NCBI RefSeq assembly: GCF_963678975.1
Contig: NC_089274.1
Location: forward strand, 7,366,001-7,430,000
From: Dysidea avara
Taxonomy: Eukaryota; Porifera; Demospongiae; Dictyoceratida; Dysideidae
Length of the DNA stretch: 64,000 nucleotides
Direction of reading: 5' to 3'
Shown here: one piece after another, positions 1-14,300 of the stretch
Layout of the letters: each line of letters begins with the position of its first letter
How positions within the stretch are numbered: the stretch's first letter is position 1
Notes under the pieces: model-generated
Told to the model about the DNA's origin: nothing
Databases searched by the model: none
Seen by the model: only the letters and a program-made list of their open reading frames with translations
Program-made: the position numbers and the translations under genes

Positions 1-2252
1 GTACATACATATCAATCATGCAATCAAGATACTCTAATAGAGCAATCAGCAACAGTGTGATTTGTTGCCATGACTATTGGCTAAACCACTTATGCAAACT
101 AGTCAAATTTTCTTGCATATATTGATAAGCTGTCAGCCTTCAGTAATGTAATGGAAATCTGTTTAAAATCAATTATGATGTGAAAACCAAGTATACATGT
201 ACATAATTCAAGATGTTTCATAGTAGTCGTACATACATAATTCAAAAATATGAAGTTAGAAAATAATACTAAAATGAAAGAGTAAAAATGCTACTCAAAA
301 TTTAGTTTTTTTTTTGTTTAGCTACCTGCAGAAAAAAAATGTATATATAGACAACTGTCAGCCCAAAAGACTTTGGTGCTTGCATATATATATACAAAAT
401 TAACACAAAATGAAAATCCAGATGCAATATAGCGATGCTATGATGTCAATTACTGTAACATGACAAATGACATTATAACATCAGTGTGGTCATATTTCTT
501 GGAGTTTGGATGGTCAGCACTGTATACATGTGGATAAATGAATAGCTGAGAAGCAAATTCATGCACAAGGCCAGAAGAGAACCTAGTCATTCCAGTATGC
601 ATAACAATGTTGTGTTAATGTCACAGGCAGCCACTTAAGATGCATAGTCATGTAGTTATATGGTAAACATAAAGTACATCGTATATAAGACTAAAGTATC
701 ATCTTAATAATTTCAGTTGGTAATGTGACATAAACAGCTCTCAGAATAAAGGACAGCTGCCCAGGATAGAATCTTGCCATCAGTCTGTTGCAGGTCTTTC
801 TAATTTAATAGAACCTCCAAATTTAGACTGAACTATTAGTCTGTAAATGGAGCTCACATTTATACTTGACATTGTTAGAAAATAATTGCTTAATTCACTT
901 TGAAAATCAATCAGTTAGAAGGGAAGACCAATCATAATGGAGAATGGAGTAATAGGCATTCTGTATTTGTAAAGCCAAGCTGTATTTCTAGCTCTTGAAG
1001 TCGTGGAAGGAACATGCACTACCGACACAGGATAAGTAGATTCAGCTTGACTTCTCAGAAACATCTCAAATGCTAGGGAAGCAAAAACTTTTAAAAAACT
1101 GTTGTGTGCTTAGTTAGCAAACAATTTATGTGTACATTTTTCAAAAACTGATATCATATCTCTTATATTTTGCAAGTGAAATTTACATGGATGTTGGTTA
1201 TAGGTACTCATAATTTCATAGGATTTTAATCAAATTTTTTGATGGCTATAGGAGTAACATTTTGGTCAGTGGTTAAATGCTGTTCTGGTAACTGAAACAT
1301 GCAAGCATCTGTGAGTTCTGGTAATTTAGTTACAGTAATTGGTTACTTCTACTTCATACTTTTTTAGCTGTTACTGGTCAAAGGAGGCAGCTAATGACTT
1401 GGAATATCCTTGCCAAAAAAAGTTCCTGCATGACAGGTATAACTAATCACTGGACTGGACTACTGGACTGGAACTCTGGACTACATGACATTTTTTTTGT
1501 TTTTAGTTATGAAATTGATAGAAGTTGGTTTCTGCTTATTGTATTGCCAAGAGTCCTCCTTACTATTATTAACTCTTGGCATTGCTCTATAGCTAGCTAT
1601 TCATCATTTAGTAGTGGGCTGAAGTTTCCCTGAAAGCCCTTAGCCTAGCAGTAGTCCAGTCCATGCAGTGTTCCAGTCCATGTCCAGTCCAGTGATTAGT
1701 TCACCCATATGTGTCTATGTCTGAGGAATGTTTGAAGGAAGATGTAGCTACGTTCCACAGAAATAAGTGTGTCGATAATTGTTTGCTTATACTATTGGAA
1801 AAATAAATAGCTTAGTAAACAAAAGTCAGTTGCCAAAACTGAAGATGTGTGAGTAAATAGATTTAATGTAACTCAACAGCTGGCTGTATAATTATGCAGC
1901 TACACCCCAAGTACATGCATACCAGTCTTTTTGCTTGCTTGCCAATATCACCACACCCAATCACATCAATAAAATCTTTCTGTTAACATGGCTATACATC
2001 AGCGGCATGAGTGATGTGAATTAGTTTTTTTGTTTTACTCAAGTGACTTGTTATTTGAAGCGGAACATGGGTTAGCTACCAATGTGTTCAGTCTTCACTG
2101 GTATAATACATCTAATGACTCCAGTTCCCTTCTATTTTATTTTTTATAAATAAATAAAATTATAAATTCACGTGGGCTTACTAAATTCTTAAATACAAAA
2201 TTTACGGAATTCCGGAATCACTACGTACGTATGCTTTAATTGGAACATTTGA
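1..2252. other. Upstream flank of transporter copy A, no gene seen
   Basis: No open frame here looks like a conserved protein. About 930-1090 is clearly similar to 16640-17050 upstream of transporter copy B (shared text such as TTCTGTATTTGTAAAG followed by CCAAGCTG and TCTAGCTCTTGAAGTC). The tandem duplication therefore included at least 1.3 kb of 5' flank. A foldback repeat sits at 1441-1701. A copy of the dispersed ATACTCTAATAGAGCA motif sits near 30-50. Confidence 0.6.
1441..1701. repeat. Foldback element rich in ACTGGACT
   Basis: The ends are inverted copies: AACTAATCACTGGACTGGAC on the left and its complement on the right (GTCCAGTCCAGTGATTAGTT). Both ends carry short ACTGGACT repeats. 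The same ACTGGACTACTGGACTG text recurs at 33266-33290 and 34350-34371, so this is a small dispersed inverted-repeat family. It has no coding capacity. Confidence 0.7.
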
Positions 2253-2280
2253 GGGAACGCTCTCGGGAACGCTCGGGAAC
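2253..2280 (+). promoter_or_regulatory. Triple GGGAACGCTC repeat before transporter copy A
   Basis: Three near-tandem copies of GGGAAC(GCTC) lie 52-80 bp upstream of the ATG of transporter copy A. Their closeness to the start suggests promoter or 5' UTR elements. No equivalent array is visible upstream of copy B. The role is inferred from position only. Confidence 0.3.
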
Positions 2281-2331
2281 TTTCTAGTGTGCTTCCTAAG
2301 AAGAAGTTATCTGCTAGTGGACTCTACTGCT

Positions 2332-5300
2332 ATGGAGGACGAAGAAAGAGAGGATAGCGAAGTGGTACCCTTCTTATCTACCAAAGACGCTGAGACAAGC
2401 TGTGGAATTTTTGGCTATCGACCACGATGTTTGCAGATGTTTGCAAAACCGATCTGCATTATGGTTATGCTAAATATCTACTGCTTGGTAGAAGCAAGCA
2501 TCGTAACTGGTAATGTATTGTGTGTGTGTACATGTGACTAATGCACCTATCAACCGCCAATACCACCCCAAGGGGTAGTCTGGCGCCGCCCGCCCCTTCG
2601 CATAAAGTAAGGGTCTGGTGAAATACAGATACTAAATCATTTCTGGCGCCCAGATTCGGCGCTAGCCAATTAGTGCATGCCAATGACGTTCACACAGAAA
2701 TCGCCTTGGCAACACAATGCTTTTGTTCGAATTGAAGTGCAATCATCTGACGTAACAAGCATTACATGCGCTGTCTAATTGAATTCCTTTTGAAATGATT
2801 AGGTATTTGTATTTCCCAGACCCTTACTTTTTGTGAAGGGGCGGGCGGCGCCAGACTACCCAAGGGGGTGACACACAGGCACTTACTGTAGGCAGACCAA
2901 GGGGGTGTCACGTAGATACGTGCTGTAGGGAGATCTGCAACCGCGGTCAAAGTCTTGACCACGGTCACAGATCTACCTACACTGGGTGTACCCCCAGTAC
3001 AGGAGATTATAGGGGATTTACAAACAAATTTGCTCCCAGTAGTGAGGCTTTTGACTCCCAGCTTTATATGAGTACAGGGTACAACCCACACGTGCTTGCA
3101 CCTGTGTGGTGAATCACTAGTAAATTTTGTAGTCTGGGTTCGAGACTATAGTAAATTGTGGTGGGGATTAGTGGGGGATCATTATGGGATTAGACAACTG
3201 GCTATGCCCCAGTAGTGGGGCTTTTGCTCTTGTAGATTGTCAAATCCCTTAGCCCGTACTGGGGGCTAGGGGCTGAACGTTGATAGGTGCATAATACATA
3301 CATTGATTGTGCAGCACATATCCTACCATGTGGAATATTTGTAATAATCTATGCTCTGCCCCCTGGATGCAAAGTATTTGAATTAATCTATGTAACTCAA
3401 TCAGTGACTAATTGTTCATGATCGACTTTAGATCAGTTAGTAGTTAGTACAATGGTTACAGGTCCAGTTTTCTGTGCAACTCTGAGCCCTTGAAATTGAC
3501 AAAGATTGGTAATTATACTAATTTTAATTTTTACCAAAGGGTAAGGTAAGCACAGAAGGCAACAACGTCTACAGGGATACTAGTCTCGTATTCCAGACAG
3601 TTTGTGTGGGGGCAGCAAGGTCACTATTTCACACTTTCCGTGAGCACACTGGAATGCTTTTAGATTACATGACAGTATTCTTTTGTGCCAAGGATTATGT
3701 AATAATCATGCCAGTCACCTCTGTGAGCAGACTGAGGTGAACATTGTACTGGTAATGTCTTGGTGATGTATTTGAATTGTTGAAGGTCTTCCTCAACAAT
3801 TCTGCCATTTCACAAATCTGTAGTGAACCATATTCCTTTCTTACCCAATGCTTTTAAGTGACTAGGGGAACAAAGATCCCAAGCCCATGGTGTTGTTAAA
3901 CTTTTGTAAAAATATTTGGTAATCTAGACTTAGTCCTTTAGTACAGTAAGAATTTGAATAATTGGTGTTTGTTTTATCATAGTTATAAATAAATAATAGA
4001 GTCCCGATCGGCTCTGCCAACATTCCAGCAATGGTCATGGAATGTGTGCAACAGTGACCAGACGGTTTATTTGCCACCCTGTCTGGCACATGAGACTATA
4101 GGGGTACAACCTACAAACACACAAGTACAAAAAACAAGGGACACAAATGAAGTACATAGCTACAATACAAAAACAAATACACAACGCATAAACTATATAA
4201 TACTTAAATTAGAACAAAGGGAAAACTATACAACAGTAAAAGAGGCATGGCGGGATATAGACAAAATGTTACAAGGGATTCCATAAAGGATACTATTTAC
4301 AAAAACTGAATACCTATACATATTTTAAGAATGACTGTTTATCTGCAAAAGTACAGATTTTTCTTTTGAATATCTGACTTACTCAATGTCAGCACTACAG
4401 TCTAAATAACTGGAGCTATGTGCCAAATTCTTTTTCCAAGAATCATCATTTGCTTTTGAGAAGTGCCTTTTTGCATTTCAAAGGCAGAATACTGCATGCA
4501 ACGTACAGTAGTGGGTAGCTACCTTGGTATCTTGTTAAGTTTCTTTCTTCAATCAGTGGCTTCAATCTGCATTGATTTGTAGTCTGAATTGCTCATGCCT
4601 ACCAACATTGTTCATACAAACATGCCTTCTTTCATGATATCCTAGAACAATAGTCACACCCCTCAGGCAGAGCATCACATACATGGCACCCAGAGGTAAT
4701 GTTATACTCGCGAGCAGTTGACACTCATGTAGCCAATTTTCGACCCGCGATTTCTTTGGCATGTGTGTGCTAACTAGCTCACCACGTGTAGCCATGATAC
4801 GCAAGCTCTCTCAGGTGGCTACTCCAGTAACCACATGCCTTCGCACATGATATATTCCAGTCGTGCATCATGTCGAGTTGTAGCGTGGATTTGAGCACTC
4901 ACGAGGGATTGTAACATTACCTCTGGGGGGTACTGTACTATTCCACTAAAATATGTACAGTGGACTATATCCAAGGTTTAAAAAAGACACCCAGTCTTAC
5001 ATATTTACAAAAACACCCAATAATTCCTAAATAGTTTTAACTGTGTGTTACTATAATACTTGTTGGTTTTGATGCCATCCATCATGAGAATCAACCATCA
5101 CTTATATATGACTTTATTGCTGTAATCATGTTTATGGTTAAATATACAGTGGAACCTGTGTTACGGTCACCTGGATTAAGCGGTCACCTCTGCATAACGG
5201 CCATGTCGAGGTCCCAAATATTTTCCCATACAAATGTATGCATTGTTGTCTGCATTAAGCGGTCACCTGTCTAACGTGTATAACCGCCAACCAAGAATTC

Positions 5301-8300
5301 GCCTATGAATCACTGTATACATAACTTTCTCCTTCATATAGCGGTCGCTACCTTTTATGGTGGCTTGTTAAGCCAACTGTCTGGCACCACGGCACCGTTT
5401 CAATTAATGCACAATTATCACGCTTCCTGCCTTTCAATGAATACTATATAATTTATCAGGCTTCATTGCTTAAACGTATTCAATAGCTATAACCAACATT
5501 CATAACAAGCTCACCTGCACCTTGTCCTTTCTGTACTAAAATATTACTGCATTGTGGTTGCGGGCGTGAGCCTCTTAATAATAATCACTCATTTATAACC
5601 GCCATAGCCACTAAAATGCTGCTGACCACCTTGTACAGGTTTTCTCTATAACAGCCACCTGTATATAAAGGCCAGATATATCTGGTCCCAAGGTGACCAT
5701 TATAGACAGGTTCCACTGTATATATATCTAATCCAAAACAGCCAAGCTGTAAAAAAAGTGTGCGGCCCTCAAAAAGGCTATATGGTGAAAAAAGATGTGA
5801 AATCCAAGGTGGCGGCCAAGAAATGGCTGTGATGGTAGGTTAATGGTAAAAATTTTAATAACGACAATTCAGATGAATTTTTGTGCCGCTTGGTCTTGGC
5901 ACAAAATTCACCTGAATTGTCATTATTAAAATTTTTACCATTAACCTACCATCACAGCCATTTCTTGGCCGCCACCTTGGATTTCACATCTTTTTTCACC
6001 ATATAGCCTTTTTGAGGGCCGCACACTTTTTTTACAGCTTGGCTGTTTTGGATTAGATTTCATTTCTTTTTGTATTTGTATACCCCAAAGCCGGCCTATA
6101 GCCGGCTTTGGGACTTTTTTAACCTATCTTTTTTTTTACCACAGGAAGAAGAAAAGATGAAGTAGATGTACTTTAAATATTTTATCAATAAATGTACAAA
6201 TTATATAATATATAATACATATATTGATTACAGAAATCTCCATGGTGGTTTCTTTGTAACTGAATACTCTACAAGGTGACTTCTTCTAGATATTCTCTCT
6301 ACAGGGTGAATTGTTTGTAGCTGAACGATCTACAAGGTAACTTCTTCTAGCTGATCTCTCTACAAGGTGATTTGTTTGTAGCTGAATTCTGTACAGGCGA
6401 TTTGTTTGCAGCTGAGCTCTTTACAGAATGGTTTCTTTGTAGCTGAACTCTCTACAAGGTAACTTCTTCTAACTGATCTTTCTACAGGGCAATTTGTTTG
6501 TGGCAGAATTTTATACAGGGTGATTTCTTTGCAGCTGAACTCTCTACATGGTGGTTTCTTTGTAGCTGAACTCTCTACAAGGTAACTTCTTCTAGCTGAT
6601 CTCTCTACAGAGTGATTTGTTTGTAGCTGAACGATCTACAAGGTAACTTCTTCTAGCTGATCTCTCTACAGGGTGGTTTGTTTGTAGCTGAATTCTGTAC
6701 AGGTGATTTGTTTGCAGCTGAGCTCTTTACAGAATGGTTTCTTTGTAGCTGAACTCTCTCCAAGGTAACTTCTTCTAACTGATCTTTCTACAGGGTGATT
6801 TGTTTGTAGCTGAACTCTCTACAAGGTAATTTCTTTGTAGCTGAACTCTCTACAAGGTAATCTCTTCTAGCTGATCTCTCTACAGGGAGATCTGTTTGTA
6901 GCTGAACTATCTACAAGGTAACTTCTTCTAACTGATCTCTCTACAGGGTGATTTGTTTGTAGCTGAACTCTCTACATGGTGATTTCTTTGTAGCTGAACT
7001 CTCTACAAGGTAATTTCTTCTAGCTGATCTCTCTACAGGGAGATCTGTTTGTAGCTGAACTATCTACAAGGTAACTTCTTCTAGCTGATCTCTCTACAGG
7101 GTGATTTGTTCGTAGCTGACTTCTGTACAGGTGATTTGTTTGTAGCTGAGCTCTTTACAAAATGGTTTCTTTGTAGCTGAACTCTCTACAAGGTAACTTC
7201 TTCTAACTGATCTTTCTACAGGGTGATTTGTTTGTAGCTGAACTCTCTACAAGGTAATTTCTTCTAGCTGATCTCTCTACAGGGAGATCTGTTTGTAGCT
7301 GAGCTATCTACAAGGTAACTTCTTCTAGCTGATCTCTCTACATGGTGATTTGTTCGTAGCTGACTTCTGTTCAGGTGATTTGTTTGCAGCTGAGCTCTTT
7401 ACAAAATGGTTTCTTTGTAGCTGAACTTTCTACAAGGTAACTTCTTCTAACTGATCTTTCTACAGGGTGATTTGTTTGTAGCTGAACTATCTACAAGGTA
7501 ATTTCTTCTAGCTGACCTCTCTACAGGGTGATTTGTTTGTAGCTGAATTCTGTACAGGTGATTTGTTTTCAGCTGAGCTCTTTACAGATTGGTTTCTTTG
7601 TAGCTGAACTCTCTACAAGGTAACTTTTCTAGCTGATGTCTCTACAAGGTCACTAGTTTGTAGCTGAACTCTCTACATAGTGGTTTCTTTGTAACTGAAC
7701 TTTCTACAAGGTGACTTCTTCTAGCTGATCTTTCTACAGGGTGATTTGCATGTTTGTAGCTGAACTCTCTACAAGGTAACTTCTTCTGGCTGATCTCTCT
7801 ACAGGGAGATTTGTTTGTAGCTGAACTCTCTACAGGTGATTTGTTTGAAGCTGAACTCTCTAAATGATGGTTTCTTTGTAGCTGAACTCTCTACAAGTTA
7901 ACTTCTTCTAGCTGATCTCTCTACATGGTGATTTATTTGTAGCTGAATTCTGTATAGGTGATTTGTTTGCAGCTGAGCTCTTTAAATAACGGTTTCTTTG
8001 TAGCTGAACTCTCTACAAGGTAACTTCTTCCAGCTGATGTCTTAACAGGGTCACTAGTTTGTAGCTGAATTCTCTACATGGTGGTTTCTTTGTAACTGAA
8101 CTCTCTACAAGGTAACTTTTTCTAGCTGATCTTTCTACAGGGTGATTTGTTTGTAGCTGAATTCTGTACAGGTGATTTGTTTGCAGCTGAGCTCTTTAAA
8201 GAATGGTTTCTTTGTAGCTGAATTCTCTACAAGGTAACTTCTTCTAGCTGATGTCTCCACAAGGTCACTAGTTTGTAGCTGAGCTCTCTACATAGTGGTT

Positions 8301-11300
8301 TCTTTGTAACTGAACTCTCTACAAGGTGACCTCTTCTAGCTGATCTTTCTACAGGGTGATTTGTTTGAAGCTGAACTCTCTACAAGGTAACTTCTTCTAG
8401 CTGATCTCTCTACAGGGAGATTTGTTTGTAGCTAAACTCTCTACATGATGGTTTCTTTGTAACTGAACTCTCTACAAGGTGACTTCTTCTAGCTGATCTT
8501 TCTACAGGGTGATTTGTTTGAAGCTGAACTCTCTACATGGTAACTTCTTCTAGTTGATCTCTCTACAGGGAGATTTGTTTGTAGCTGAACTCTCTACATG
8601 ATGGTTTCTTTGTAGCTGAACTCTCTACAAGGTAACTTCTTCTAGCTAAGCTCTCTACAGGGAGATTTGTTTGTAGCTGAACTCTCTAAATGATGGTTTC
8701 TTTGTAGCTGAACTCTCTGCAAGGTAACTTCTTCTATTGATCTCTCCACAGGGCGATTTGTTTGTAGCTGAACTCTCTACATGGTGGTTTCTTTGTAGCT
8801 GAACTCTACAAGGTGATTTCTTCTAGCTGAACTATCTCTTTCCATAGTTGCATGAACTCCCTACAAGGTAATTTCTTCTAGCTAATCTCTCTACAGGGTG
8901 ACTTGTGTGTAGCTGATCTCTATACAGGTTTCTTGTTTCTAGCTGATCTCTTGAATTCTCTTCAGGGTGACTGCTCTATTAGGATGACTGCTCTATTAGA
9001 GTATCTCGATCTCGCACTTGCTGCACCAAGTTGGATTTCGTGTTATAACTCTGTGGCTTTAAGTCTGACCTTCTACACCATTGATGAGCCTTTCTAAGAT
9101 GATTACTCCATCTGTACAACGATTTTCAAAGCATTACCCCAAGCGGTTTATCTGGTAGGCATGGCAAGCAGTCGTTTTTTTTATTAGCTAATCTCGATTG
9201 CATAATTGTTACACACTGTTGGTTTTTTCGTTGTATCTTCCTGTTTTTTAGCTCGATTTCTTTCAAACCACAAAAGGTTTGAGGTTCAATAGTTAACCTA
9301 TTCACCCACCGATTTTCAGCTTCTTCCCATACGCGGTTTGCCCTGTAGGCGTGACAACATATTGGTGTTATTTTTCGTGAATAATCGCTCATAACTCTTT
9401 GCCTGTTTATCGTATTCCAGCCAAAGTTGGTACCGAGATGCGCCTTTATATCCCCCTTCTGTGTGCCAAATTTCAAGGCAATCGGATGTGGTGTTCGCGT
9501 TTTATAGCAGTTTTTGTAAGTGTGCAACAAGAAAAAGAAAAATAAGAAGAAAAAAACAACAACAAAAAATGAAGAAACTGAGCCAATTTTTGAAGTCGCA
9601 TATCTCGGGAACGCGTGAAGCGATTTTGCTCAAATTTGGAATGTGGAGTGCTGCAGTTGGAGGGCATGTCCACAGCAACAATCGTCTTGTTTCATCAAGG
9701 AAGCACAGAGCTACGGAGGTGCGAAAATTGCATTTTCTTTCTTCCTGTCAGTATATTCACGGGTGTTACACGCCAGCTTCTTGGGCCGCACAACACACTA
9801 CCGTGTGTCTTGATATATATATATATATATAAGCTCTTCTGTGATCTGCAATGGTCCCATTCAACTCATTACACAAGATGTATCTTAAAAAGCAATCAAA
9901 TGATGTCATACATACGTAGCGTCAGTTTGGTATCAGTCAATCAAAGTATAGCTAATGGAAGTACAATACCACCAAAAAAGATCAATCCTGATAAAAAAAA
10001 AGTATCTGCATTGGTGCATCACAGAATTTTCAACTAGAGTAGGGACCATAGCACATCGATAAATAGTACTGAAACAAGGTGGAGTAGTGCACGGTATTAA
10101 ATCACAGTAAAACAATAAGAAGTGCTGTGTTCCTGTTGTGCTCAAGATACCATGCACAGTAGGGGTATAACACTTCTTATTGTTTTACTGTAATTTAATA
10201 TCATGCACTACTCCACCTTGTTTCAGTACTTTTTATTGATGTGCTATGGTCCTTACTCTAGTTAAGAATTCCTTGTGTACTTGTTTTTTAACTTTTTTGT
10301 AAAATAGATTATTGTGACTGACTGACTGGTGACCCATGCACACTGCATCAAAAGAAAGAAATTCAATTATCATCTGAAAACATCTGAAAAGTGAAGTATC
10401 CATTATGCTTCATTGTCAGCTATGTTCAACCCATTACACAGCATTATGAATCAAGAACTGTTCAAAGCACCTCTGAGTAGCTACTAAGAAAAATAGTGAC
10501 ATTTTCTGTTACAAAGGGAAGCCATCACATGCTATCGCCAAATCAACACTTTTCGCTATCAGCAAAGATGAATGGGACACAAAGGATGACACGTGCCCAC
10601 AACTGGTCACCTGGTTTACTAAAATTGTTTCCTGAAAGTGTGTGTTTGTATGTGCGTATGTATGTGTATATATGTATGTACATTTGTTTGTCTTTCTGCA
10701 CCCACATGAGAAAAACTTTTTAATAAAATTATTTATACAGGGAAAACAGCATCAACTGTTCTTCAGCTGTGCCCTGTGACATTATCATACAATTCACACA
10801 CACATGCATGCACACACACACACACACATACACACACACACACACACATACACACACACGCACACACACACACACACAAGAATACGCATTACAAGTTACA
10901 ACAAAACAAAGCAATTGCAAAGCACAAAATAAGGATTTAAATTGTCTAACAGTCATAGTATCATATACTGTAGCATACAGGCAATTCCATATCAAATTTC
11001 CCCGATATTGTAATGATCTTTTTCCATAATTTATTCTTATTCTTGTTCACTAAAAACAGGCCATATAGAGCCTGTATTAAACTTCCAGGCAGGTAAACTT
11101 GGTTAATACGTGCCAGTCTGAAATATAGGTGAAGTGAGTTTATAAGGACACGGTAAAGGCTTTACCCAATGGGCTCTACTGATGTCAAACAGCCAAAAAA
11201 CAACGCAGCTGGCCTCCTAGGCTACCAGGTATAGCAAATTGAAAAAGGGGTGTACCCATACATACCTGACAAAAATAAATTAAGGCTTTGCCTTTGTGTA

Positions 11301-14300
11301 AGAAAATGTTATAGACAAACTATAAACATATTTCTATGCACTATTAGTGGGTTAAGGTGGTTTGTTCGAGTTATGCCTCCTTAGCAGTGCTTAGCAACAT
11401 AATTACAGAATTACAACAATTACAAAATACAAATTACAATGATCATGTGGCAACAAAGCAAAGCATATTAGTTTAGTACACTGTTAATCAATTCCAGCTA
11501 GGTTTGTTTGTTGATTATGGCCCCTGGATTTTAGAAGTAGCACAACATCAAATTGTTTTCCAGGGATTTTTACCTGCAGGTAAATGTATTCAGTAAAGCC
11601 AAGAGTCCACAATAACATTATAAATGTATTACTTTAATTTTTAAATGCTTGTAACTGTCATCTAATTCACTGTAGCTGTGATTTTGCTTGATGTAGTTTC
11701 AATGCTGTTCTTCATGTTTTACAGGATTGGTACCATCTGTGTTATCATCACTGGAAACACGTTATAAATTTTCTAGCATACAACTTGGAATGATATCAAG
11801 TACCTTCGAATTTACTGGAGTGGTGACAGTGATTTTCATCAGTTACTTTGCTACAGAGAGCCACAAGCCCAGGTGGTTGGGAGCTGGTGCACTTTTCCTA
11901 GGAATTGGAACACTATTGTTTGCTAGTCCACAATTTATTACTGATACTTATGATATTGGAAAAAACGCCAATCTGTCACTTGAAGCATGTAGAGACAAGA
12001 ATGACTTTTCTCCAGATTGTGATAATAAATCAGACCACATCTATTTTATGTTTGTTTTTGCAATGATTTTGATCGGAATTGGAGGTGCTCCAGTGTTTAC
12101 AGTGGGAACATCTTTCATCGATGACATCACTCATCCTAAATATGTCTCCATCTTTCTTGGTGTCTTCTTCACAATGGCAGTGCTAGGACCACCTGTGGGA
12201 TTTATAATTGGAGGAATTCTACTAAAGGTTTATGTTGACCCATGGAAAAAGACTACACTTGTAGAATCAGACCCAGGTTGGGTTGGTGCTTGGTGGATAG
12301 CAATGATCCTGTTTGGAGTTGTGTCTTTGCTGATAAGTATTCCTTTCTTTCTTTTTCCTAAGAAGTTTTCTGACACTGATTTTATACAGCAAGAAAGACT
12401 AAAGCAAGCAAAGAAAGAAGGATTAAGGAAAGGAGATTTCAGTGTTCAATTTAGCATTAAGGAACTTCCACAGCAGATACTTATTTTACTGAGCAATATA
12501 ACGTATTTATTTGTCATAATATCACATGCTCTTATGATATTCATAGCTACTGGATTTTTAGCATTTTTTGCCAAGTATATGGAAGCACTGTTTGAGCTGA
12601 GTGCATCGTCAGGGAGTTTAGCTGCTGGAGCAACTGGTATCACAACTACTGTAGCTGGAATAATGATTGGTAAACTGTTTGTGTAAGGATGTATAAGTTT
12701 TATAGATGTATAAATGTGTAGGTGCTCTGCTAGTACACTTCAAGAAACCAACTATCAGGAAACTGACTTTGAACTTTGCAATGATTAACCTAATATCGGC
12801 TGTTTTCTTGGGTTCGTTCTTTCTGAGATGTCCAACACACAACATAGCTGGTGTGACAGTTCCTTATCCCAACAGGTAATAGAATGTATTGTGTACGTAC
12901 TTCAATTTCTGTGATCTATATAGTACACTATTTGATGATCAGACCCTTAATGCTACTTGCAACAGTCACTGTGACTGTAAATCAACTATATTTGAACCAG
13001 TGTGTTCTGATGGGATCACCTATTTCTCTCCCTGCCGAGCTGGTTGTGATAAGTACTATTTACATGGCAACAGAGATGTAAGTAAATAGAAATATGACTA
13101 CTAATATACGTACTGTAAATCAGGAAATTTTTGTTCAAAAATTGTGTTCTCAATAAATTTTATCTGTTATATTTTTGTGGACAACATAAGCTTTGAAACC
13201 AGTGAATTTTGTTTGCAGCAAATACATACCAGTTATCTTGATGCTGTATCTGAACACTCAGCATGCTGTTCTTGAATTTGTAGACACTAGCTTGGTGAGG
13301 CTCACATGTGTTCAGATTTCAACTCCTCTTTTTATTAGAGTGACGATATTTGTGCTGACTTCTATATAGAGACACCATTTTTGTATGATAATTGATTTTC
13401 CTAGGATTACAATTATTACTGTGATTTATGTACATTATGTCATCAGCCCCTGAAATAATCACAGATTTACATTGTCCGTTTAAACCATACTGACATTTAC
13501 ATATAACATGAATCATGTGTTTATTTGTAATATATGTATATATATAGGAACCGAGATTTGAAAATTGCACATGCAGTTCAGGTGCCATAGCTCGTGCAAA
13601 AGAAGGATATTGTAATGAACACTGTAAGATGCTTTTCCCCTTTCTGATCACTTTTGGATTAATGCTAACAGCAGTCACTATAATTCAAATTCCTACTACT
13701 GTTATTGTTATAAGGTTTGTGTCGCTGTCTAATTGAAATAATAGAACAGCCAAGCTGCAAAAAATGGAGTTGAAGAACTGACTAAGATACAATAAAGGAT
13801 AGCAACCAACTGAAGCAGTGGTATATGTTAAAGTCAACAGGTTTTAGAAGTTAATACACATGCACAGCCATTCTTAGCCATCACCCTTTAATAACTAGGC
13901 TGCTTTTTTATGACTACACTTTTTTGCAGCTTGGCTGATTTGGTTTAGTTTGTATTTGTGTACCTTTATTTTCAGTATGCTTGTTGAAATGTAGAGTAGC
14001 AATATAATCACACTTTAGTCAGTTTGCGCCTTGTTTTTAGTTCATAATTCTTGTTTTATGGGTCAACTGCCCAAACATTTAGTAGTGCTGCAAAGCTAAC
14101 TCTTTAAATTAACATTTTATCAAAAAGTTCTTTGATTTGACCGAGGGCAAGTGACGTATGACAGTTATGACACTTTACAACATTGACAGTTATGGTGCTT
14201 TTAAAATATCCCATATATTCAGTATGGACAATTTAGCCACTCAAACATGTTTACAGCATGAAAACATGCTTGTTCCAGTACAAAACCATTGGGGTAAGTA

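Noticed and set aside
6233..8965. CRISPR-like array
   Set aside because: Monomers are contiguous, variable and about 30 bp with no unique spacers, in an intron of an animal-type gene. It is a minisatellite.
9126..9832. Overlapping 120-140 codon frames after the minisatellite
   Set aside because: Open on both strands, low similarity to any domain, and located in a dispersed repeat that recurs at 62 kb without the frames being kept.
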